NCBI GenBank assembly: GCA_965223585.1
Contig: CBDCWW010000014.1
Span: forward strand, 372,001 to 436,000
Origin: CBDCVN01 sp965223585
GTDB taxonomy: Bacteria; Deinococcota; Deinococci; Deinococcales; Trueperaceae
DNA: 64,000 nt
Reading direction: 5' to 3'
Shown here: one piece after another, positions 53,094 to 62,120 of the stretch
Position numbering within the stretch: position 1 is the stretch's first letter
Layout of the letters: each line of letters begins with the position of its first letter
The notes under the pieces: generated by a model
The model's input: only the letters and a program-made list of their open reading frames with translations
Told to the model about the DNA's origin: nothing
The model's database searches: none
Position numbers and translations under genes: made by a program

Positions 53094-54572
53094 TTAGTTT
53101 AGCATTTGCCTGAGTTCTACCATACCCTGCTGTATCTCTTTTTCCAACACATCAAGCTCATCAAGAATCACCTGCGGTGGGTCATACTGAACCTCTTCAT
53201 ACTCAATCTCTTTGTAGTGGTTGATGCTTAGGTCATAGTCATTGCTTGCAATTTCATCTTTAGGTACTAAAAAACTCTGTTCAGTGCGTGCTCGGCTAGC
53301 TTCAACCTCTAAATTGTTCCATCTGTTTAAAATGTCAGGTAGGTTATTGTTTTCGTGTTTGTTGTCTAGCTTAGTACGCTTGTCGTCCAAGCTGTAACCA
53401 TCCGCCTGCATATCATAAAACCAAACCTTCTCCGTACCACCCGAATTAGTCTTGGTGAAAATCACAATGGCAGTAGACACCCCTGCATAGGGCTTAAACA
53501 CACCACTAGGCATACTAATGATGGCATCGAGCTTGTGATCCTCAACAAGGGTTTTTCTTAAAGTCTTGTGGGCTTTACTACTACCAAAGAGTACACCATC
53601 AGGCACTATCACAGCAGCACGTCCACCTGTTTTTAAGAGGCGCAAGAAGAGCGCAATAAAAAGCAGCTCAGTCTTTTTAGTCTTGACCATGCTCAATAGA
53701 TCTTTAGCAGTACTTTCGTAATCAAGACTGCCCTTAAAAGGTGGATTGGCAAGAATAAGGCTGTATACTTCGGTGTCTTCACTGTGATCTTCGCTTAAGG
53801 AGTCTTTGTTCTCGATTATGGGATGGCTGATGCCGTGCAGCATCATATTCATACTGGCAACACGCAACATGGTGCTATCAAAGTCAAAACCGTGAAACAT
53901 CTCGCCCTCGTAGTGTTTTTTTAAGATTGCATCATTAAAGATGTCGCTGCGGTGATTGCGATAAAGATACTCGGCTGTTGCTACTAAAAAGCCTGCTGTA
54001 CCACAAGCAGGATCACATATCACGTCCTGCGGACTAGGTTTCATTAGATCAACCATTAGCTTGATGATATGTCTTGGTGTGCGGAACTGCCCATTTTGAC
54101 CTGCTGTGGAGAGTTTACTCAATAGATACTCGTAGAGGTCACCCTTGGTATCACGGTCGTTCATGGGGATGTTCTCGAGCATATCAACAACCCTTGCCAG
54201 CAGCCCTGCCTTTTCAGGTGGCAATGTAAAACGGGCGTCTTTCATGTGGATGCTAAAGGCGCTTTCTTCTGTGCCCATATTTCGCAAGAAGGGAAAAACC
54301 TCTTCAGTAATGATCTGGTATTGCGTATTTGGCTCAGCATTTTTGAGCCGTGACCAGCGCAAGTGATCTTGTTCTGGATTAAAGACAGGATTTTCGATAG
54401 ATTGCCCTAAGCGGTTGGCTTTCTTTTCCTCGAGGGTGTGAAGTTCGTCAAGACGCTTGATGAAAAGTAGGTAGGTAAGTTGCTCAATAACTTCTAAGGG
54501 GTTAGAAATGCCACCTGTCCAGAAAGCATCCCAAATGCGATCTACTTGGTTTCTTACTTCGCCTGTTAGCAT
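53094..54572 (-). CDS. hsdM: Type I restriction system DNA methyltransferase subunit M
   Basis: HsdM methylates adenine within the recognition site and protects host DNA. The 492-residue protein has an N-terminal helical domain (about 1-140), the SAM-binding motif CDPACGTAGFL (about 186-196) and the catalytic motif LANPPFKG (276-279 NPPF). It is the first gene of the minus-strand cluster and probably carries the main promoter, in the 105 bp shared with the divergent M23 lipoprotein gene. Confidence 0.95.
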   Translation of the reverse strand: MLTGEVRNQVDRIWDAFWTGGISNPLEVIEQLTYLLFIKRLDELHTLEEKKANRLGQSIENPVFNPEQDHLRWSRLKNAEPNTQYQIITEEVFPFLRNMGTEESAFSIHMKDARFTLPPEKAGLLARVVDMLENIPMNDRDTKGDLYEYLLSKLSTAGQNGQFRTPRHIIKLMVDLMKPSPQDVICDPACGTAGFLVATAEYLYRNHRSDIFNDAILKKHYEGEMFHGFDFDSTMLRVASMNMMLHGISHPIIENKDSLSEDHSEDTEVYSLILANPPFKGSLDYESTAKDLLSMVKTKKTELLFIALFLRLLKTGGRAAVIVPDGVLFGSSKAHKTLRKTLVEDHKLDAIISMPSGVFKPYAGVSTAIVIFTKTNSGGTEKVWFYDMQADGYSLDDKRTKLDNKHENNNLPDILNRWNNLEVEASRARTEQSFLVPKDEIASNDYDLSINHYKEIEYEEVQYDPPQVILDELDVLEKEIQQGMVELRQMLN

Positions 54573-54677
54573 TATTTCAGTATAGCAGTTGTTACAATCA
54601 TAATGACCTCAAGTTTTTTGCTACGCTTTAATTTCTACTCTACCATTTCCCTAAGCATTGCCTTCTAAAGTAATACT

Positions 54678-55967
54678 ATGAAGCAATACTTTTATCTTTG
54701 TCTAATGGTTTTGCTAAACCTTATTGCCTGCTCACAAGTAGAAGGTAATGTAAAGCCTACCCCTGTAGTAGAACCTATTCTTGCAACTAGTAGTGTACCA
54801 ACTATTGACAATCTCTCTGGTCAGTTTGATAGTGCGATGGTTTGGCCGCTCTGTGGGCGCATTAGCGAGGATCCCCCAAGTGGCTGGGATGTAAGCCAAG
54901 GATGTCCAAGCGAGAGACAAGGTAATCCAAACTTTACCGATGGTCCTATTGCCTCAACCTATGGACCAAGACCTCTGGTCTCAGAAAATCATCGCTATGA
55001 TTTTCATCGTGGTCTTGATTTAACCAGTCCTGTAGGCACTCCCGTTTTTGCAATTACTGATGGAGTTGTTCGTATTGCAGGAAACCACAGTAGTTATAGT
55101 GATCCAATGGTTCAAATCAGACACTATCGTCCAAATTCAAATAGCTGTTCAGGGCAAGGTTGCTATCATAGTAATTACATGCACCTTTCGGCTTGGACAG
55201 TTTCAGTAAATGAGAGTGTAACAAAAGGTCAACTGATTGGCTACACAGGTACCAGTCAAAGTGGTTATGCACACTTACACTTTGAAATCCGCAATTCTCC
55301 CGGTGGCCATGATGCCTATAGTGCTTGGCAACGTGATAGCATTCATCCACTTACTGCCTTACCACACCCTGACACATCAAATGCCACTAATATTTCTCTA
55401 AGCTTTGCAAATGTTGATCTCTCTACTCCCAGAAATCCTAAACCAACTCTTGTGATCAGCATGCCTAGTGGTGATGAACTTGATTTACGTCGTCTCGAGG
55501 TTGAAGTCTATAAACGCAAAGGTCAGCGGCTTATTGCTCAAGTGGGTGACCAGCCTGTAGGTAACACCCCTGAAGGTACTGGTTACTATGTTAATCCTTC
55601 ATGGTTTGACTTTATGGACTGGAATCGCATGTATACTTATAAAAATAGCAGTAGCTATCCTTGGAATAGCTTTGAATGCAGTGGTACATATGAAAGTCCT
55701 TATTGCCAAGACCTACCTTCAAGCTACAATTCTAATATTCATATGGACGCTCAATCTCCAAATGATAGACATGTTGGTGAATTTAATGGCATAACTGTTT
55801 GGCCTGAACATCACAACGCTCAATCTAGTACATATAATTTGCAAGTACGTTTTAACAAACTTAAAGGCCCACTTAGAACAAGTGGTTTGTGCATACGCAC
55901 TAGGGCACTAGACACAAACGGGCAAGGAACAAATTGGGTCACTTATGGCAATTGTAGACGTCTTTAA
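54678..55967 (+). CDS. M23-family peptidase lipoprotein
   Basis: A lipoprotein signal (LCLMVLLNLIAC, lipid Cys18) anchors this 429-residue zinc peptidase domain. YDFHRGLDLTSPVGTPV gives the first His/Asp ligands, YHSNYMHLSAW the middle, and SGYAHLHFEIRNS the HxH motif. The C-terminal 200 residues contain several cysteines (FECSGTYESPYCQ, SGLCIRTR, YGNCRR) likely in disulfides. It probably trims or remodels peptidoglycan at the cell surface. The window's other M23 protein (15560-16624) shares the core only. Confidence 0.88.
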   Translation: MKQYFYLCLMVLLNLIACSQVEGNVKPTPVVEPILATSSVPTIDNLSGQFDSAMVWPLCGRISEDPPSGWDVSQGCPSERQGNPNFTDGPIASTYGPRPLVSENHRYDFHRGLDLTSPVGTPVFAITDGVVRIAGNHSSYSDPMVQIRHYRPNSNSCSGQGCYHSNYMHLSAWTVSVNESVTKGQLIGYTGTSQSGYAHLHFEIRNSPGGHDAYSAWQRDSIHPLTALPHPDTSNATNISLSFANVDLSTPRNPKPTLVISMPSGDELDLRRLEVEVYKRKGQRLIAQVGDQPVGNTPEGTGYYVNPSWFDFMDWNRMYTYKNSSSYPWNSFECSGTYESPYCQDLPSSYNSNIHMDAQSPNDRHVGEFNGITVWPEHHNAQSSTYNLQVRFNKLKGPLRTSGLCIRTRALDTNGQGTNWVTYGNCRRL

Positions 55968-56077
55968 TATCAGGAAACAAAATGCAAGGTAGCAACTATA
56001 CTGAAAATGGGTTAAAAATGGACATCTCCAGTGTAGGTTTTATAATTTCATTCATAACAACTAATCATCCTGCATTT

Positions 56078-56770
56078 TTAGAGTATAACTTGATGAATCT
56101 GTCCCCTTATATCTCCATAAAATGTCTGACCTGTTGTGTGCAAATTGAAGTAAAGTTCTCCTTGCTGGGCAATATCAAACATACCTGCAACGGTTGATAC
56201 CTTACTAGGTATAGGATTAGGTATGGCACACCCCCCTGTAAATGCAGCAACCAATCCTTTACCATGATTAGCAGTTTCCTTAATGGCATCGTTGGTTATT
56301 ACCACTGAGAATATTCCATCAGAAAGATTCTCTTTAATATCGGTCACCAATGCAAAGTCAACAAGTATAGGCCCAAGAACACCGGGTCTACCACAATGAA
56401 TATGGAACATATTGATAGTTTCAGTATCTGTACCTTCAATAGCTACATCTACATAGACCTTACTAAGATCCTTGCTAAAACGTAAAATGCCATGTCCTCT
56501 ATGCCCATTTGCTTCTCTTTCAATTCTGCTAAGGGAAGCCGTTGTGGACTTAAAAGCTGCAGGCGTGAGTGCGGGCGTATTTTCTTCTTCATCAGGTTCT
56601 TGATGAGGACTTAAAAACGCTTCAAATGTCCAACCAATTTCTTGTCCTTCTGCTGGATTGAGTTCTGGTACAGGTGGTGTCTGAGCAAATGATGCTGACA
56701 CAATCATAAACAAACAAACAAAAAGAATACCAAATAGGGATGGGAAATGAGTAACTTGATTTGATGTCAT
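56078..56770 (-). CDS. CHRD-domain secreted protein
   Basis: The 230-residue protein has a signal peptide (LFGILFVCLFMIVSASFAQ) and one CHRD domain: GHGILRFSKDLSKVYVDVAI, INMFHIHCGRPGVLGPILVD and LYFNLHTTGQTFYGDIRGQI. CHRD domains occur in chordin and many bacterial exported proteins; the bacterial role is not known. AAGGAAAA precedes the ATG. Confidence 0.87.
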   Translation of the reverse strand: MTSNQVTHFPSLFGILFVCLFMIVSASFAQTPPVPELNPAEGQEIGWTFEAFLSPHQEPDEEENTPALTPAAFKSTTASLSRIEREANGHRGHGILRFSKDLSKVYVDVAIEGTDTETINMFHIHCGRPGVLGPILVDFALVTDIKENLSDGIFSVVITNDAIKETANHGKGLVAAFTGGCAIPNPIPSKVSTVAGMFDIAQQGELYFNLHTTGQTFYGDIRGQIHQVIL

Positions 56771-56918
56771 AAAGCTTTTCCTTTTTCTATTATGTTACAG
56801 CATGATAATTATGCTGCAATTAGTATCATATTAGGGACATTCTTAATTTGTCAACTTTTGTTAGCAAGATGATATTTTTGTTACACCTGTCTCAAAAGTG
56901 CTAGGATGCTAGACAATT

Positions 56919-57509
56919 ATGGATAGAAGAAGTATGCGAACACGTAAATGGTTACAAGAAGCCTTAATTAGTTTACTCAAAGACAAGCCCTTCGAGGCCC
57001 TTACCGTACAAGAAATTACCGATAAAGCAGACACTGCACGCATGACCTTTTATCGTCATTTTCAGGATAAAGATGAGCTACTAAAAAGTTGTACTGAGCA
57101 GTTCCTCGAGCAAATTAAACCCCTTTTACAATCACCTTTGCTAGCTAAAGAAGCGGAAACAGGCACAATCAGTAGACAAAACCTGCAAAAGTTTTATGAC
57201 TATGTGGCTAGTTATCATGACTACTTTAAAGCGCTCTTAACAGGTTCTGTAGGTGCAAGCGTACGAAATCAATTACGGCAGTTCGTTACACAGCTTGTTA
57301 TGGAAGCGCTTGAAGGAGGTGGGTCACTTAAAACCATGTCTGCACCGCCAGAAATTGTGGCAACCTACATTGCTGAAGGTACGATTGGGTTGCTGATTTG
57401 GTGGCTCGAGAACGATGCAAAACACCCCACCGAACTTTTAGCTAAAACTGTAGTAGAATTGACAGAAGTTGGTGTTTTTGGATTAACTCGAATTGATCAT
57501 CTAAACTAA
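56919..57509 (+). CDS. TetR-family transcriptional regulator
   Basis: The 196-residue protein has the TetR helix-turn-helix near its N-terminus (LTVQEITDKADTARMTFYRH, then FQDKDELL) and a C-terminal ligand-binding domain with FYDYVASYHDYFKALL and LIWWLENDAKHPTELL. The ligand is unknown. Its natural targets may be the neighbours, but no operator was found. The ATG has no strong Shine-Dalgarno. Confidence 0.88.
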   Translation: MDRRSMRTRKWLQEALISLLKDKPFEALTVQEITDKADTARMTFYRHFQDKDELLKSCTEQFLEQIKPLLQSPLLAKEAETGTISRQNLQKFYDYVASYHDYFKALLTGSVGASVRNQLRQFVTQLVMEALEGGGSLKTMSAPPEIVATYIAEGTIGLLIWWLENDAKHPTELLAKTVVELTEVGVFGLTRIDHLN

Positions 57510-57603
57510 CCCACGCTAAACACCATAAAAGCCACGTTATGCCATATTTTCGTATACTAGTAAACAACACTAATATCTTGCAGTGGAAGTAATAAAAGAG
57601 CAA

Positions 57604-58725
57604 ATGGAAGCTGCCAAAAACTGGCTATCCATCTATAAAGATTCCCTAGGAACTGAATACTCTGATTTAGTTGCTAGACTCAATGACTTTTCTTCACTTA
57701 AAGACCAAAGAAAATATGAGGAGGCTGAATCCCTATTACGCAAGGTTCTGGAGGTAAAAGAAAAGGTATTAGGAGCTGAGCATCTTGATGTAGCTACTAG
57801 CCTCAATAACCTTGCTGGACTACTTTACTCTGATGGAGAATATGAAGAAGCAGAATCTTTGTACCGTAGGGCTTTGGAAATATTTGAAAAGGTATTAGGA
57901 GCTAAGCATCTTGATGCAGCTGTTAGCTTTAATAATCTCGCTGTGCTGCTTCAAGATAAAGGTAAATACGAAGAAGCTGAACCTTTACTTCGCAAGGCTT
58001 GGGATATAAATGAAAGAATACTAGGAGCCGAGCATCTTCCTGTAGCTACTAATCTCAATAACCTAGCTTTAGCACTCCAATACCAAGGAAAGAATGAAGA
58101 GGCTGAATATTTATATCGCAGGGCTCTGGAGATAAGGGAAAAAAGATTGGGAACAGAGCATCTTTCTGTAGCTTTTAGTCTTAATGAACTTGCTTTATTA
58201 CTCCAAGACCAAGAGAAGTATAAAGATGCTGAGTCCTTATCTCGCAGGGCTTTAGAGATAAGACAAAAACTATTAGGAGCCAAACATCGTTCTGTAGCTA
58301 CTAACCTTAATGACCTTGCTTTTATACTTAAAGGGCAAGGAAAATATGAGGAAGCAGAGTCCTTATTTCGTAGGGCTTTGGAAATAAATAAACAGCTATT
58401 AGCGGCTGAGCATCCTGATATACGTAATGGACTCAAAGACCTTGCTTTGCTGCTTCAAACTCAAGGGAAATATGAAGAAGCAGAATCCTTATTTTGCGAA
58501 ATTTTAAAGCTGAAGGAAAAGGTATCAGGAGCTGAACACTTTTCTGTAGCTGCTAGCCTCAATGACCTTGCTGAACTATTCAAAGAACAAGGGAAATACA
58601 AAGAAACTGAAGCTTTGTACCGTAGGGCAGTTAACATATTAGAGAAGGGATCACTTAATAAACACCCATACACTAACAAAGTACGCAATAATCTAGAAAA
58701 GCTATTAAAACAGCTAAACAATTAG
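57604..58725 (+). CDS. TPR-repeat protein (kinesin-light-chain-like repeats)
   Basis: About 373 residues form roughly eight 42-residue tetratricopeptide repeats of the TPR_12 type. A typical unit is YEEAESLYRRALEIFEKVLG followed by HLDAAVSFNNLAVLLQDKGK. There is no signal or membrane segment, so it is a cytoplasmic scaffold for protein interactions. I prefer the ATG at 57604; a GTG at 57583 is in frame. Its stop is 3 bp from the converging AraC gene. Confidence 0.85.
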   Translation: MEAAKNWLSIYKDSLGTEYSDLVARLNDFSSLKDQRKYEEAESLLRKVLEVKEKVLGAEHLDVATSLNNLAGLLYSDGEYEEAESLYRRALEIFEKVLGAKHLDAAVSFNNLAVLLQDKGKYEEAEPLLRKAWDINERILGAEHLPVATNLNNLALALQYQGKNEEAEYLYRRALEIREKRLGTEHLSVAFSLNELALLLQDQEKYKDAESLSRRALEIRQKLLGAKHRSVATNLNDLAFILKGQGKYEEAESLFRRALEINKQLLAAEHPDIRNGLKDLALLLQTQGKYEEAESLFCEILKLKEKVSGAEHFSVAASLNDLAELFKEQGKYKETEALYRRAVNILEKGSLNKHPYTNKVRNNLEKLLKQLNN

Positions 58726-58728
58726 CCT

Positions 58729-59520
58729 CTATTGTCTGTATTGTTTGGGGGTTACACCCAAAATACGTTTAAAACAGCGATTCAAATGGCTTTGGTCAAA
58801 GAAGCCTGCCTCGAGTGCCACCTGAGCAATAGGTTTACGGCTAAGTAAGGCCTTTTTTGCTTCTTGTATACGCACTTGCATTTGATAAGCATGTGGTGGC
58901 AGCCCTACAGTTCTACGAAAGGTGCGAATAAGATAATTAGCGCTTAAACCTACCATATTGGCTAGTTCACCAATAGATACATTTTCTCCATAGTGCTCAC
59001 GCAAGTAATCTTTAACTGCTTTGATTGTTAGACGTTCCTTACCCTGCGCCTTATCAGGTTTATAGGTGGCAGCTCCCACTAAACCTTCTAAAAAGCGAAG
59101 TACTTCACCTTCACGTACTTCCTGAGGGGTATCCTTAAGAAAGTAGCTAAAAGTTTCTTGGAAACTATTAATCAGCTGGGGGTGCTTAAGAACTTCCTTA
59201 TTGAATAAAGTATCTTCACCAATTACACGTTGCATAAGCTTTTTATCCACATACATAACTCGGTATTTCCAAGTGTGCCCTTTAAGTGCCCAACCTGCAT
59301 GCACTGCTTCAGGGTTAATTAGTATGATATTTTTAGAATCTGCTCGCAGCATTTCCCCCTGACAGTAAACCTCTCCTATACCTTCTTCTGTTACACAAAT
59401 TGTGTAGTTATCATGTATATGTTTAGGAAACTTGCGTTCGTAAATAAAAGCATCAAAAAGATCAAGTCCTTCAAGATCATTAGGACGCCAAAGACGAGTA
59501 TATTCAGGATTATTATTCAT
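58729..59520 (-). CDS. AraC-family transcriptional regulator
   Basis: The 263-residue protein has an N-terminal cupin-like ligand domain (HIHDNYTICVTEEGIGEVYC, INPEAVHAGWALKG) and two C-terminal helix-turn-helix units (IGELANMVGLSANYLIRTFR and PIAQVALEAGFFDQSHLNRC), ending in LGVTPKQYRQ. These are hallmarks of AraC/XylS regulators. The effector and targets are unknown. Confidence 0.92.
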   Translation of the reverse strand: MNNNPEYTRLWRPNDLEGLDLFDAFIYERKFPKHIHDNYTICVTEEGIGEVYCQGEMLRADSKNIILINPEAVHAGWALKGHTWKYRVMYVDKKLMQRVIGEDTLFNKEVLKHPQLINSFQETFSYFLKDTPQEVREGEVLRFLEGLVGAATYKPDKAQGKERLTIKAVKDYLREHYGENVSIGELANMVGLSANYLIRTFRRTVGLPPHAYQMQVRIQEAKKALLSRKPIAQVALEAGFFDQSHLNRCFKRILGVTPKQYRQ

Positions 59521-59906
59521 TATTAAAAGGGCAAGAAACCTATGGCTTTAGTTATAGGATAACTGGCTCTATTCCTTTCTAAATATTTGTTTATTTACTA
59601 TTGGCAAAAAACTTTACCAATCTAACTAATCCTTACCCTTATAAAGGCAGGAAAGGGTAAGTTCTTATTTATTTCATTCATGTCATTAACGCTTAGTAAA
59701 GTAATTTAGTCTTACCAGACGTTTGCTTGCATTTAAGGTCTTCTTCTAATGTTGATGACCCTGATTAGACTTTAGCTGATTCATGTTATTTTTTCAACAA
59801 AGAAAAGTTTTTCTTTGTTAGCTAAAGTAGACAAAAAACCTTGGAGGCTTTGAAAGCCTCCAAGGCTAGGACTATTTATAAATTTTAAAAATCTAAAAGA
59901 TTATGA
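59521..59906. other. Intergenic region between araC-type gene and SlpA-like gene
   Basis: Holds the AraC gene's upstream region and the terminator of the SlpA-like gene. Nothing else is recognised. Confidence 0.5.
59839..59865 (-). terminator. Rho-independent terminator of the SlpA-like gene
   Basis: On the minus strand CCTTGGAGGCTTT and AAAGCCTCCAAGG form a perfect 13-bp inverted repeat followed directly by TTTTTTG, 42 bp after the SlpA-like stop. The core is shared with the palindromes at 24327 and 10560. Confidence 0.85.
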
Positions 59907-61283
59907 CTAGAAACGAAGCCTTATGCCTGCACCCAACAACGCATAAGGGTTACCAAAAGGATCACTAGGGTCTGTGAAGTAGTAATCTACAGTAGCTTCA
60001 GCAAAAAGCCCCAAGAAACTGGCAAAGTCATACTCAACCCCTAGAAGCCCTCCTAAAAAGCTCGAGTCTACTGCATTAATAACATCGTCAGTATCACTGC
60101 CTCCACCAAATTGGTAGCCAAAACCAGCACCTAAATAACCTTTAAATTTATTACTTGAATCAAGGTCAAGTGTATAGGTAAAATGGCCTGCAGTAGTTAC
60201 AGTATTATTATCAAAACCACCTTGACGACCATAATCGAGGAGCATACGCACACCAAAATTAGCAAAAAGATCGTCAATGCCTGCTGTTAAACGAACAATT
60301 GGGAATCTTTCAAAGTCTGTTAATAGTGCTGCACTTACATGAAAGTTATTATCATCACCCTTGTGTTGATTTTTACCTTCGCTGGAAGTGGGGGCTTGAC
60401 GTGCAGGTGGTAGGGTAGTAGGGGTTTGACGTGCAGGTGGTAGAGTAGTAGTTCCCCTAGGTGGTTGTTGGGGCTGTAAATTTACTCCATTAGTTTGATT
60501 AGGTGGTCTTTGCGGGGTGCTGACACCAGCAGGGCCGGCGGGACCAACAGGGCCAGTTGCACCGGGAGGACCAGCAGAGCCAATAGGGCCAGCAGGACCA
60601 ATGGGGCCAGTTGCACCGGGAGGACCAGCAGGGCCAACGGCGCCAGTAGTACCGGGGGGGCCAGCAGGACCGGGAGGGCCAGTAAAGCCTATAGGGCCAG
60701 CAGGGCCAATAGCACCGGGAGGACCAGCAGGGCCGGGAGGGCCGGGAGGACCAGCAGGACCGGGGGCACCTTGGATCTCACCTGAAGCTATTTGAGAGTG
60801 TAAAGCTTGAATTTCTCCTGACAATTCATCAATGCGCTGCCGCAAGGCTTGTATATCACCTACACCAGCTTTGTTATCCACTACTGCTCTAAGACCATCA
60901 GTTTCAATATTTAGGTCTTGGTATTGCTGATCTAATTCAGAAAGTGCATTTCGTAAGGAACCAAGATCTCCATAAATGGCAGCTACATCATTATTGTAAA
61001 GCGTGAGCAAACGAGCAATTATTATAGCTGATTCATAGCGAGTAAGGTTTTCACGACCATCAAAATTGCCGTCAGTACGTCCTACAATGATTCCCGCTCG
61101 AACTGCCATGTCAATTGCCTCTTCAGCATAAAAACCCGGAGGAACATCAGGAAAACGTATAGGAGCATCTTGAAGTGCTCCTGTAGGTAAATTACTATTG
61201 GGTGAATTGCCAGATGATGCCTGTGCCAAAGCCATATTAACAAAAAAGCTTATAAGTACAAACATCAGACACTTTTGAAGCAT
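59907..61283 (-). CDS. SlpA-like envelope protein: SLH domain, coiled coil, collagen-like triple helix, outer-membrane barrel
   Basis: The 458-residue protein has a signal peptide (FVLISFFVNMALAQ). An SLH domain at about 43-94 (RFPDVPPGFYAEEAIDMAVR, LTRYESAIIIARLL) would bind the peptidoglycan-linked polymer. A coiled coil follows (about 103-168). Residues 172-253 are about 27 Gly-X-Y collagen triplets, then a Pro/Thr linker with repeated LPPARQ. The last about 145 residues alternate like beta-strands and end in IRLRF, a barrel terminus. This is the Deinococcota SlpA plan with a collagen rod added. AAAGGAAA precedes the ATG. Confidence 0.9.
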   Translation of the reverse strand: MLQKCLMFVLISFFVNMALAQASSGNSPNSNLPTGALQDAPIRFPDVPPGFYAEEAIDMAVRAGIIVGRTDGNFDGRENLTRYESAIIIARLLTLYNNDVAAIYGDLGSLRNALSELDQQYQDLNIETDGLRAVVDNKAGVGDIQALRQRIDELSGEIQALHSQIASGEIQGAPGPAGPPGPPGPAGPPGAIGPAGPIGFTGPPGPAGPPGTTGAVGPAGPPGATGPIGPAGPIGSAGPPGATGPVGPAGPAGVSTPQRPPNQTNGVNLQPQQPPRGTTTLPPARQTPTTLPPARQAPTSSEGKNQHKGDDNNFHVSAALLTDFERFPIVRLTAGIDDLFANFGVRMLLDYGRQGGFDNNTVTTAGHFTYTLDLDSSNKFKGYLGAGFGYQFGGGSDTDDVINAVDSSFLGGLLGVEYDFASFLGLFAEATVDYYFTDPSDPFGNPYALLGAGIRLRF

Positions 61284-61412
61284 AGTTGTTTCCTTTCACA
61301 TGGTTATAATAGTGGTTTTTTCTCCAACATCCATACAACCATGCTTGCATGAAATCTTTTTCAACGTCTATGTATAAGAGCACTCAGACAATACTAATTT
61401 TGCTCAAATTTA

Positions 61413-61967
61413 TTAGTGAAGCTTGGCTTCTCCACCGGGTTGAAGCTCTGAAGATGCGATTACAATCTTACCATCCCCATCTCGCATTTCTACTCCAAAT
61501 TTGGGGCTATACCATTGCCGAGCACGTTTACCTTGCTCATCTAAAAAAGCTTTATCAGCCTTTAAAGTTTGCAAGTTGTAAGTGGAAAGCTCAAAGTCTC
61601 CAATTGTGACTATAGCACTAACTGGGCAAGCCTCTACACAGGCAGCACAATACATACAATTAACTAAATCTATGTCAAAGAGTTCTAAAATAAAACCCTT
61701 ACCTTCAGGATTACGTTTGCGCTCTATAGTAATAACTTGACTAGGACACACCTTTTCACAAGCGAGGCAAGACACACACCTATCTGAACCATCATCTTCA
61801 GTTATAAGTGCCAAAGATTGACATGACACTGGTGGAATGTCGGGCATTTCATAAGGATAAAGATTAGTAAGATTACCGTGTTCGGGAGCACTTTTTATCA
61901 CTCCCATTCCCTTAGCAACACCTGTTAAATCCTTTATAGCTTTTTTTGTATCTTCTAGTATACCCAA
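61413..61967 (-). CDS. Ferredoxin-type protein, NuoI-like (two 4Fe-4S clusters)
   Basis: The 184-residue protein has two cluster motifs, CVSCLACEKVCP and CMYCAACVEACP, in the spacing of the complex I subunit NuoI. ILELFDIDLVNCMYC and DFELSTYN are also NuoI-like. The other nuo genes are not in the window, so it may be a detached NuoI or a stand-alone electron carrier. The start is TTG, supported by GGAG 8 bases upstream. Confidence 0.83.
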   Translation of the reverse strand: MGILEDTKKAIKDLTGVAKGMGVIKSAPEHGNLTNLYPYEMPDIPPVSCQSLALITEDDGSDRCVSCLACEKVCPSQVITIERKRNPEGKGFILELFDIDLVNCMYCAACVEACPVSAIVTIGDFELSTYNLQTLKADKAFLDEQGKRARQWYSPKFGVEMRDGDGKIVIASSELQPGGEAKLH

Positions 61968-62120
61968 ATTACGATCTCCAATGAAACAACTGACAGCTAG
62001 TTCCTTCTAGCTTAAATTATCTAAAGTTGTCATTGCTTAACTCGAGCCAAACATATAAATTTTTAGTGTAGCGAGGAGAACCATGAATAGCCACTGCATA
62101 GAGCCACCTACAACAAGCTT

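Noticed and set aside
60495..60795. Plus-strand ORFs rich in Gly, Ala and Pro opposite the SlpA-like gene
   Set aside because: They are complements of the Gly-X-Y codons of the collagen stretch; no start signals.
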